Origin: Siniperca chuatsi | Taxonomy: Eukaryota > Chordata > Actinopteri > Centrarchiformes > Sinipercidae | Reading direction: 5' to 3' | Assembly: GCF_020085105.1 (NCBI RefSeq) | Contig: NC_058063.1 | Span: 22,053,566 to 22,117,565 of the forward strand | Length of the DNA stretch: 64,000 nucleotides | Shown here: positions 12,501 to 22,357 of the stretch, one piece after another | How the letters are laid out: each line of letters begins with the position of its first letter | Numbering within the stretch: position 1 is the first letter of the stretch | Program-made: the position numbers and the translations under genes | Notes under the pieces: model-generated | Database searches by the model: none | Told to the model about the DNA's origin: nothing | Seen by the model: the letters and a program-made list of their open reading frames with translations, nothing else

Positions 12501-13293
12501 CATTAGGTCAAAACCAGCCTGTGTTTATATGAAGGTTTAACATGCTACAGTATAATGTAATGCTGTAGATGTTGATTTGTCTCATACTGACTTTGTGTCT
12601 CTTTTTCAGATAAGGATGAACACTTGTTTCAATCTTTTCTCTCCACTTTCACCGTCGATGGCACTTAACAAGCTCTCCAGAATGGTTACTATGTTATTTT
12701 AATGATTTAGGACCATGCAGCAGATTAAATTCATTTCTCAAGACAGTACCTAAGGGCACATTTACACATTTACAACATTACTAAAAGAGTTTCTTTGAAC
12801 TCTCGGGCATTTACTTCTTTAGTCTGGTTCATTCTGTCACATCTTAGTTATTATGAAAAACGGTCACAGTCACATTTTTCATTACTTTATGGACACCAGG
12901 AACAAAATGTGCCTGTCAAAACACAACTTGAAGACTTTTTATTCCTGAACTGAATACCTGACAACAGAAGTGTCAGTTTAGAAAATGTTCATATGAGTCA
13001 TTTTGTAACAGTGCCATGGGTTGTTTCACTGACAAATCATCTCCTTTCCTTAGTGTTACGAGCAAATCAATGGGGCAGAGCCAATGAAAACAAAACAAAA
13101 ACATGATTTTCTAATTTTTGGTTTCTATGATGAACAAGTCTAACAAAAGGCTGAGACACGTTCATTTGTTTCTGTATTTCCAGGATCAGGGGTATCCAGC
13201 TTCACAGTGACATCAGCTCCCTCTGCAGCTACAGACCCAACTTTAACAGATCAGTATCACCAATATGCCTCCACCCAGGAGGTAGCAGAGTAG
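6521..13293 (+). CDS. A2: Fc-receptor-like two-Ig-domain membrane protein
   Basis: Exons: leader part 1 6521-6551 ([10 protein letters not shown]), leader part 2 7103-7162 ([14 protein letters not shown]), D1 10349-10612 (FTCEGF to EYWCE), D2 10761-11006 (LSCRKRE to LYKCRIS), stalk 11209-11280, transmembrane 11842-11973 ([20 protein letters not shown]), tail 12115-12189 and 12363-12437, then either of two last exons, 12610-12668 (ends FTVDGT) or 13184-13293 (ends QEVAE). Every junction is phase 1 and all exons are open: 337 or 354 residues. A split signal peptide followed by C2-like Ig domains is the usual FCGR/FCRL gene plan. The tail has DMYAVV, an ITIM-like YxxV with Asp instead of a hydrophobic residue at -2. 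A polyadenylation signal lies at 13,323. The donor after the transmembrane exon (GTTTTT) is weak. If it is not used, reading continues into a further hydrophobic stretch and stops at 12,038. Antibody binding is inferred from family only. Confidence 0.85.
7255..7905 (+). mobile_element. decayed Rex1-like non-LTR retrotransposon in A2 intron 2
   Basis: Broken reading frames resemble the end of a LINE reverse transcriptase: [10 protein letters not shown] at about 7292 (the catalytic YADD motif), then a run resembling the fish Rex1 C-terminus with SELLTPY and, in another frame, [12 protein letters not shown]. Stops and frameshifts are frequent. The same relic is at 29,745-30,370 in B2, so it is older than the duplication. 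Confidence 0.5.
8085..10133 (-). mobile_element. L2/CR1-type LINE, truncated and internally deleted, unit A only
   Basis: Minus-strand frames read, in order, an AP-endonuclease domain (10,090-9638, with ISGDFNH and GRSDHNLV), a basic linker (9678-9145), a reverse-transcriptase piece with FSDDSA (about 9090) and the C-terminal region (about 8919-8580, [20 protein letters not shown]). The 3' end has the typical GGGGATCAATAAAGTATTTC followed by short ATTCTG repeats at 8090-8110. Frameshifts and loss of most of the RT core make it inactive. It lies in intron 2 of A2. B2 lacks the corresponding stretch of about 2.2 kb (7923-10,163), whose edges are not clean enough to prove insertion rather than deletion. 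Confidence 0.75.
11121..11173 (+). CDS. alternative last exon of A2: hydrophobic GPI-signal-like end
   Basis: After the polypyrimidine tract and AG at 11,119-11,120, a phase-1 exon reads [17 protein letters not shown] then TAA. Joined to D2 (ending 11,006) it gives a 217-residue protein of two Ig domains plus a short hydrophobic C-terminus with no charged tail, the shape of a GPI-attachment signal with small residues (AACS) at a possible omega site. The exon is conserved and in frame in B2. No equivalent was found in C2 or C3. Use of the exon is not proven. Confidence 0.5.
11442..11673. mobile_element. MITE-like repeat with imperfect terminal inverted repeats (A2 intron)
   Basis: Begins GGGCTGCAACTAACAATTAG and ends with the near reverse complement (ACTAATTGTGGCAGCC). 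It is AT-rich with many ATTAAT/GATTAAT words and is a short interspersed repeat type common in fish. It is shared with unit B at 31,775-32,004, so it predates the duplication. No coding capacity. Confidence 0.5.
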
Positions 13294-13329
13294 AGCGTAA
13301 CACTGGCCTTTTATACAACTTTAATAAAC

Positions 13330-16090
13330 ATTTGACTAAATATTTTTTATGAGATCTTTGTATTATAAACACATAAGGGCAGGAAAGGAAGAGAAGGTAA
13401 CCTGATACTCAGTGTGGTATTAAAACCACTGTCTGTAAAACATGTTTTTTTCACTTTCCCCTAGTGGTAGGTTTTACTAAATTTACTGAACACAGTTGTA
13501 CATGTGAGCAGCTGTATGTAGCGTTGCACTATTCTGCATTGTCAAGTGTACAGGGTGTGAACAGAGATGGCAGCAAATGCAGCATTAATAGACTGCATGC
13601 ACTTACTCTTTGAAATATTGTATTGTGCATGAACTTCTTTTATCTCCGTATTTCCCGTGTGTCTTACAGATCACTAAGGTAGAATCACTTTACTAAAGGA
13701 GACAGAGGAACTGCTTACATCATGCGAAATGTGCAATGAAGTGATTACAGTAATTGAGAGACTTTTAAATAAACTTTGCTTTAAGTAGCTTTTAGTGTTT
13801 AGTACTTTAGTTGGTACTCTTCAGTATGCAACATATGTTTAGTAGAGTATTATACCGGGTAGTCATTCAGTTTAACAGGAGTACAGTATGTTTTGGTTTT
13901 AAATTCTATCTGAATCAAAGCGCAAGCTTTTTTGTTTGTTTTTGTTTTTGTTTTTGCATTACAAAGTGCATAACCTGTCACTTGGAAATAATGTTTGCAT
14001 TTGGTCTGTTACCTTTCTTTATGTTCTGTTATGTTAATAGTTGAGGTATGTTTTCTATTACTTAAGTACATTTCTAACATAATAATTCACATGGAATAAA
14101 AAAACTACTCCGTTGTAATACACTTTACTTGTTTGGTGAGTTTTCTCTCTTCCTGTGGCTTTCCATGAACAGTTTGATAGCAGAATATCTTACAAGGATC
14201 AACAATAAATGGCTTCTCATCATCACAAGTCTTCATCTGAGAGCTTCAGCTAGCTCACAGCATCAGTGTCTATTAATACGAGGTTTCCGTTTATGAAGGT
14301 TGAACAGTTAAACCACCTTGCTTTGCTAAAGCTGCTGCAGATTTTAAATAGACTCGCTGTGGTGACCTGAAACAGGTGCAAGTTAATAGCCACAAAACAC
14401 AGTTCCCCTCAATATGATGTTACTTACTGGGAGGTTGAGGGTGACAAAGCAGTCATGTTAATGTAGATAGGAATTGAATAACATTTCCATAACTAACGTT
14501 GTCCCATGTTTCTACTAAGAGGCCTTATAGGGGCAGCACTGAGATACTGTTTGTATGTCCCTTCTCCTTCTTGAACACAGAGACATCTATCTTAGACAGG
14601 GACAAATTAGACAGTCCCTCCTGCCCCCGGCAGAAAATTAGCAGACATGTCAAGCTTTTCTCTACACTTTATGGCCAAAACTATGTAGACACACACACCC
14701 CTGTGCATGCTTGAGGATGAGATGTGTATTGTGATCTTTGAGTTGGACTTTCATTTGATCAATTCAAACCTTGATAGTCTAATCCCACCATAATGCCACA
14801 AAAGTGCTTCTAACTTTTGATAATGGCAATCTAGGCCTCAAAATGCATGCAGAGAATCTTAAAGTTTGCCGCATTGGGGGATGTAATCAACAGACTTCAA
14901 AGTTTTGCCCTGACTTCAATGCAGCAGCAGGGCTGTGGCGCCACCAGCTGGACGGGAGCCAAAGAGTACAGAAATGACCGGACAATGTTAGAATTATATT
15001 TTTACTAAAAAAACAAAGACAGCTTTTCTATCACTTATAGCATGTCATAGAATTTCAGTTTGTCGGAAATCTCCTGTGCCTCCCACTTCCTCTCAATGGC
15101 TTGAAGATATGATAAATTCAAACAATATTCTCAATAATAATGGGGTAACATTTCTGTAAATTCTTTAAAATTAGTGTTAATGGGGGTGTTGTTAAGGTGT
15201 GGTAGTAGGGAGTTCGTTGTAGGCTTAATGTCGCATTTTCACAAAATGTATTGGGTAATATCAGTGTGATCCCTTCACAAACAAATTACAAAAATCTGTA
15301 AAATCACCATCGTTAATAACCAGAAAATAATGCTGAAATTCGTCTTCCCTCACTTTTCAACAGTCCCTGTTTTGTTTTAGAGGTATACCATCACTACGTG
15401 CAAACAGAGATAGTCTATCAAAAGCTTCAATGCAATGACCATAAATCCAGCATGGAAAAGGAAATAGGAATGGTCTTAGACATTATACAGTAAAAACAAT
15501 AGCAAAGGACAGTCATTTTAGACATTTTGAGTACATTTCTGTTTCAGCAAATGTTGTAATGCTGTATTGTTGTAAGTGTAGCTGAGAAAGATGTTCAAAA
15601 AGGCAAAAGTGCAGAATACAAATCAAGCATTGCACACATGGAAAACTGCAAAATACAGAATCAAAACCAAAACAAAAGTCCCGCACCTTTCGCCACACTT
15701 TGAAGAAAATGTAACCTGCAGATTATCATAAATACAGGAAAAAATAAACAATATTCCAAAATTTATTAAAACTCACTCTTTTAATGTATGCATGTACTCT
15801 CTCAACTTAAAGAGCTTCTTAAAACCAGGCTGAAAAGCTGTGTTTTGCTGCCCTCTTTTTCAAGCATCTTTCACTTCTGGCCACACCCAAAAGTGTGTGT
15901 CACAGTGCTCTGACACACACTGGAGTACACTTCTACATCACTGCAGCATGGTGCGAACTTTAAAACAACTGGTAGCCTGCAAAGACATGATTCTGAGAGG
16001 GTGTTAAGTTCTTCAGAAATGTGCGTGTAATTATTTACAAATCTAGTTAAAAGAAGTACAGAAACATCTTTAATAAACTGGATGTAATAT
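13330..16090. other. intergenic, downstream of A2
   Basis: No convincing gene. Part of it (14,160-14,400) is recognisably conserved in unit B (35,020-35,250) and, more diverged, in unit C (57,700-57,900), so it marks the ancestral repeat unit. About 265 bases (13,560-13,830) are missing from unit B. The remaining ORFs are short and not conserved. Confidence 0.5.
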
Positions 16091-16091
16091 A

Positions 16092-16696
16092 CAGTGGTGT
16101 GCAAAAGTGTTTGCCCCCTTCCTGATTTCTTATTTTTTTTGCATGTTTGTCACACTTAAATGTTTCAGATCATCAAACAAATTTAAATATTAGTCAAAGA
16201 TAACACAAGTAAACACAAAATGCAGTTTTTAAATGAAGGTTGTTATTATTAAGGGAAAACAAAATCCAAACCTACATGGCCCTGTGTGAAATGGTGATTG
16301 CCCCCTAAACCTAATAACTGGTTGGGCCACCCTTAGCAGCAACAACTGCAATCAAGCGTTTGCGATAACTTGCAGTGAGTCTTTTACAGCGCTGTGGAGG
16401 AGTTTTGGCCCACTCATCTTTGCAGAATTGTTGTAATTCAGCCACATTGGAGGGTTTTCGAGCATGAACTGCCTTTTTAAGGTCATGCCACAGCATCTCA
16501 ATAGGGTTCAGGTCAGGACTTTGACTAGGCCACTCCAAAGTCTTCATTTTGTTCTTCTTCAGCCATTCAGAGGTGGACTTGCTGGTGTGTTTTGGATCAT
16601 TGTCCTGCTGCAGAACCCAAGTTCGCTTCAGCTTGAGGTCACGAACAGATGGCCGGACATTCTCCTTTAGGAGATTTGGTAGACAGCAGAATTCAT
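16092..16696 (-). mobile_element. 5'-truncated Tc1-like transposon fragment, unit A
   Basis: Starts after TA with the inverted-repeat end CAGTGGTGTGCAAAAGTGTT. The minus-strand frame 16,700-16,311 encodes the C-terminal half of a Tc1 transposase ([13 protein letters not shown] and [15 protein letters not shown], the second Asp and the Glu of DD34E), ending GGPTSY. The element stops abruptly at a CAGAATTCAT, where it meets a relic FcR exon. The unit B copy (36,976-37,580) has the same breakpoint, so insertion and truncation predate the duplication. Confidence 0.85.
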
Positions 16697-16716
16697 ACAA
16701 TGGCTTTATGCAAGTT

Positions 16717-16820
16717 GAGTGTTATAACATTCAGCGGTGAGGATGGAGGACTTCTGCTTTTTTCTACAGCATCTCCCTCCATCACAGGAAGAGCAGGACT
16801 GTCCAGCATCACAGAACCAG
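16717..16820 (-). pseudogene. relic D2 exon of an FcR-like gene, reversed, unit A
   Basis: On the minus strand, TTGTTCAG then CTGGTTCTGTGATGCTGGAC translates [19 protein letters not shown], the start of the D2 domain of A2 ([17 protein letters not shown]). About 13 bases are then missing, removing the first Ig cysteine and shifting the frame. The exon ends near the truncated Tc1 element. No other exon of this gene was found, so it is a remnant of an FcR-like gene in the opposite orientation. Confidence 0.75.
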
Positions 16821-17504
16821 CTGAACAACATATGTATTGAAAAATATGTTAATTACATCAAAATATGTAATACATAAAGATACATAAAGATAATACCATC
16901 TGACTGTAAGACTGTACAGAATAACTACAGCACCTCTATGAATAGAGTTTATGGGGTTTTTATAGCGATGACGAGTCACAGTCACTTGCAGACGGCCAAC
17001 TTCCTCAATGTATTACTTGCTTGAACTATGACCTCTAAAACTGTTTAGTAACTAAGCTCTGACATACCAGAATCAATGTTTCTCTAGTTGCAGAAATGGT
17101 TGAAGTTGGATTGATCCGTACTGTATGGTTTGCATGATGACTGGATTTAGTGGTTTCTTGCCCAAATCCGCTGGTTTCTTCCATGAGCTGCTTTGTGTCT
17201 ATTTTCTATTACTCTAATGTTCTATTATAAATTTAGTCTTTTTCTCTTTTCTTGCTTGTTTTGGTCCATTGCCTCTTTTCCCTGACGGTGCTGTTGAGTT
17301 ACAGGGTTCGTCTCTGGTTCGTCTCCGCTTAAATAGTGCTTACAATACATTTGGAAAACTTATCTATCTTAACTATCTTATGAGGGTTACATGTAACATT
17401 AATCACACATGCTGAAAATGTTTTGTTACATTTAATATAACTAACAATCAAAAAGCTGCAACTAAAAGAACACACAAAAATTAATTAATTAATTCATGAC
17501 TTAC

Positions 17505-20371
17505 AGATACTTTTCGTTTCCATTTCCAACAGGCAACTGCAAGAGTACACAAAAATAAAATAACCAAAACAATGACAACAATGGTGATACAAATAGATGA
17601 ACTTGGCAGGACCGTGAAGGAATCAGCTGAAACGAGAAAACACAGAACAACATGACAAAGAAACCATTTAATTAAATTAGAAAATATTTATGTCATTATC
17701 AAGTCAGTTGGTCCGTCCGTCAGATACTTTCGTCCAGAGCAGCATATCTCAACAGGTATACTCTAGAAGCCTGGTGTAGATATTCATGGTCCCCAAAGGA
17801 CAAATCTCAATGATTTTGGTGGTGACCCTTTTCACTTACACACAAGAGATTTGATGTTGCCAGAACAATTTACTGAGAACATTCATGCTCCTCAGAGGAT
17901 GACCTTTCACATGTGTGACACTGTGGGTTTTTGTTGGTCCCAATCCCAACACTGCACGCAACATATCCCATAATCTAATAGGTGCTCAAAGGCCCAGGTC
18001 CAATGTCCCCCTTTATGCACTCACAGACGCTGAAGTGCGCTACCTGCTAAGTTTTTGAGGGCTCTGTGAAATATCTCTGGTTGACTATGTGAGCTCTTGA
18101 TGAACACTTGCCATACGGTCTCAAAAATCAGCATTACACTTTCCTGTCCACTGAAATGTCTCTGGTCAGGTAAAATGATTTCACAAAGCGCTGTCCCAGA
18201 TCTCAGACAGCTTTTGGAGCTCAAACCCCCTCCTGCTCCTGATGTCACAGGTGACATTGCTTTAAGTCTGTAAGGGTTCAGGGCCAAGGACTCTAATATT
18301 CATGCTTTATGGGCCTTTAAACCCTAGAAATCCTGATGATTTTTTCTCTGTATGGCCCCCAGTGAGCAACTTAACCTTGTAATGAATGAGGCACCAGGAG
18401 CACAGCATCTTCTCTTCATGCTTTCCTCTAGCAACCTCAGGAGCAGCCCCACAATGCGGTAAGGATGTAAGAATAGCTGCATCAAAATGTTTTGCAGTCC
18501 ACAGAGTGTAGAGGGGCTACTAGTGGGACTTCAATATTTTTACCTGGAACATGGATGTGTGTCTCTCTGGCCTGGTTGATGTTCTGCTGTTGGATTCTAC
18601 AGGTGTAGTTGTTGCCATGTCTCGTCTCCACAGTCAGTCTGCTGCTGACAGTATAGAGGTCATCAGGACCTCTGACGGTCTCTGTAGGTCCAGCAGAGAC
18701 GAGCTTTCCCTCACCGTCCAGCCAGAGCACCTCAGGCTCTGGATACCAGCCTGCAGACTCACACTGTAAAATCACCCCACTGCTGGTTCTGTCAGTACTC
18801 ACTATGAAAGGTGAGGAGACAGCACCTGAAGATGGAGGAGAGGAGAAAGCATTGAGAAACACATCTGATGGGTGAAAGACATTGATGCACAAGCTCTGCT
18901 TATTGAACTCATAAAACAGACAGTTATCGTGGCACATTTGCAAATTCTGCAGGTCAGAAATTATTTCCCTGTTATCTGATGCATGCTGATGTGCAGCACT
19001 TTTTTTACTTCCTCATCTTGTAGGCTCAGTTTCAGTCCATTTAAGGCAGCACCCCATCAGTGTCTTAAGAGTAATTTCACATTTTTTTATTTCTTAAAAC
19101 TCTTACATATCTCTCATTAGTACAACAAGAATTACAACTTTGATAATTTGATAGATACATGTAAAACAGACAGTTCTCTACATCCACTTACCAACAACAA
19201 GCTCAACTAAAGAGTCACCCAGTGCTGGAATGAAGCATCTGTACCTTCCCTCATCAGAGAGTTTCACTTTGGAGAGTTTCAGTGAAATGTCTCCGAGCTT
19301 CAGTTTGTCGATGGACAGAGACGTTCTTCCTTTGTAGGACGGACGTTTTTTACTCTCTAGTTCCACACCGTCACGCCGCACATAAACAAATCTGGGGTCC
19401 AGGTCAGGTCTTGCCCACTCTACAGTCATGTCTGAAGCATTGATGGCAGGTTCCAGGTTGCATGGTAAAATGATGTCATCACCAACTGTTGCCACTATTG
19501 GCTGAGACGGACCGACCACCTGATGCCGTCCTGATGAAGAAACAGATCTGTTTTAACTCCCGCATGAAGAAGTGTGTTGTAGTTTTTGCATTTTATGTGA
19601 ATCAGCTGAAAACTCTTCCTGAGTTCCAACCTCAGGGGCCTGATGTTAGATTCAATGAAAGGTGGACTGATAATAATTTAATGTGCTGTTAAAGCTAACT
19701 GTGGAATCCTGTGAGACGGTATATTTGCATGTGAAGTCAGTGGTTAAAATTTATTTAGGCAGATAACAGATATCTGGTAGCTTGTGCTCTCCAGACAAAG
19801 TTCATCTAAAAATTGTGACTTCTTAGTCACTATAGTGACTAAATTATACAATAATAAAACCGCAATCATTACATGGACTTTTATATTCATTAAGCTGTTA
19901 CTAATGTGTTTGTGTGTACAGTAAGTTACCTTCAAAACAGGGTGCTGAGAGAAGGAGGAAGAAAACCAACAGACACTCAGGAAATCTGAAAACTAAGTAG
20001 TTTGTAAAATGTTAATTTACGAATAGGAATAAAATATAACAGCGTGAATTGCAAAATAATGAAATATTAAATGTCACCCAGTCTGAAAAGGGCTTACTTA
20101 TTTAAAAAGATATTCAGAACTTCAGGTAAAAGAAAAGCAAAGTGGTTCCGAAAACAAGCAAATTCCACAGTTTCACTCAGAAATTCAAATTTTCACAGTT
20201 AGTTTGTTTAAAAATTGGAGGTCAACTTTTATTAGTAAATATATTATCATTAATAAATACTATATGCATAGTTATGTATGTCTACTTCAGCTCAGTTTTG
20301 AGTACTATAAGTCAGTACTACGTACCTGTTATAGTTCTGACAGAGTCCTTCAGCTCAGGTGTCAACTCCAT
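17505..20371 (-). CDS. A3: B7/butyrophilin-like receptor, short or unresolved tail
   Basis: Exons on the minus strand: 20,371-20,326 (MELTPELKDSVRTIT), 19,992-19,930 (signal core FPECLLVFFLLLSAPCFE), V-set 19,530-19,192 (LPC, WARPDLDPRFVYVRR, YKGRTSLS, YRCFIPALG), C-set 18,825-18,544 (LQCESAGWYPEPEVLW, NNYTC with a glycosylation site), transmembrane 17,626-17,505 (ICITIVVIVLVILFLCTLAV, then CWKWKRK). Phases agree throughout and all exons are open, giving 284 residues to the last donor. No tail exon like those of B1 or C1 is visible downstream. If the last donor is not used, the frame ends after seven more codons (VSHELIN). The leader acceptor was chosen because it keeps phase 1; a nearer AG would shift the frame. 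Confidence 0.8.
17690..17840 (+). repeat. interspersed fish repeat fragment in A3 intron
   Basis: Contains CATATCTCAACAGGTATA, then TATTCATGGTCCCCAAAGGA and GATTTTGGTGGTGACCC, matching the order of the repeat at 60,350-60,480. It is in the intron between the C-set and transmembrane exons and is also present in unit B (about 38,635-38,765). Confidence 0.45.
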
Positions 20372-21353
20372 CGTCGACTGGCAGTTTATAGTTTACATAT
20401 AATCTCTCATGCTGGATGTTGTGGATTTCAGGTGAGCATTGCCAGTGGCGGACTCAGGCGGTCTGAGGGGCAGGGGCAAAGGCTTATGAATTTATTTATA
20501 TTTGCATTTTAACTGAAAAATTGAAAATGTCCTTTAAGTTACAAATTAATGTGTGGCTACCTGTAATGTTGTTCTTTGTTTTGTTTTTCCGGCTGCTCTA
20601 CTGGAGTGTTGTCATGGTGTCATACATTTTCCTTCTATAAGCACATAACATTATGGACTCTGAAAGTGGTAAGAAATTAAGCCCAATAGAGACATGTGTG
20701 GTGTTTAAAATGGCCAAGCCTGTAAACAGCATTTTCCCCCAAAATTTTTAATATCTATAATACATTCTGACCATGAAGAGTACAGAATACCCTCTCTCAG
20801 ATACCAGGGCAAACTACTTTGGTTTGACACACTAAAAACATGAAATAAAGACAAATACGTTTGATTAATTAGATATGATATTTAAGACATTTTCAGTTGC
20901 ATTAAAAGTGATACAAAATCTGCAAATCCTGAAATAAAATCAGTAACTCCAGAGCATTTAATGGAGAGATTTTGTAACATTGGTAAAAATAAAAGGTAAA
21001 AACTCAGGTAAAAACAGTACAACCTCATCACTTATTTACACACAGAAAAATATCAGACACTTGCTGTCATATTGTATAGACTGCATTTATTCTTATGTAG
21101 ATCCTCACCATGGAATAAAACCAATCACAATATTACAACACAGTGAAAAGCAATGATATAAAAAACAGTGATTTTATTGTCGTCACAAAGTATTTAATTA
21201 AAAACTGCAAACATTAAGCTTAGTTATAGTTTAATATAGCATTAGTCATATAACATTAGTTATATTAAACTCTGTCCTGCTGCTCTACTTATGCTCTTCA
21301 TCATCTCTCCTGTTTAATCAAAGTCAGTCAGTGTGCTGTCTGACAGTCCATGT
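20372..21353. other. interval between A3 and B1, with 3' flank of B1
   Basis: No gene. A TTTATT at 21,173 (AATAAA on the minus strand) is a likely polyadenylation signal for B1. The block 20,580-21,345 matches 43,390-44,140, the 3' flank of C1, which shows that A3-B1 and B3-C1 are equivalent unit junctions. Confidence 0.55.
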
Positions 21354-22184
<831 letters not shown>

Positions 22185-22357
22185 TAACTAAGAGAATGTA
22201 CATTTCATGACAGGGATCATAATGTGGAGCCTGTTCATTCACATACATATACAGAAGAAATAGTGTATAAAAAGATATGACCCAATATGGAACACATGAA
22301 ATAAAGAACAGGACAGATTTGTGAATTCTTATCAATGAAAAATGCAAAGAAATATTA

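Noticed and set aside
15513-15698. Minus-strand short ORF conserved in unit B (36,398-36,583)
   Set aside because: The conservation equals that of the surrounding non-coding sequence in a recent duplication. There is no domain and no splice context.
16464-16670. Plus-strand ORFs in Tc1 copies (also 37,348 and 51,606)
   Set aside because: Antisense of the Tc1 transposase.
18021-18287. Minus-strand 88-codon ORF in the A3 intron
   Set aside because: No domain. The unit B copy is interrupted, as expected for an intron sequence without selection.
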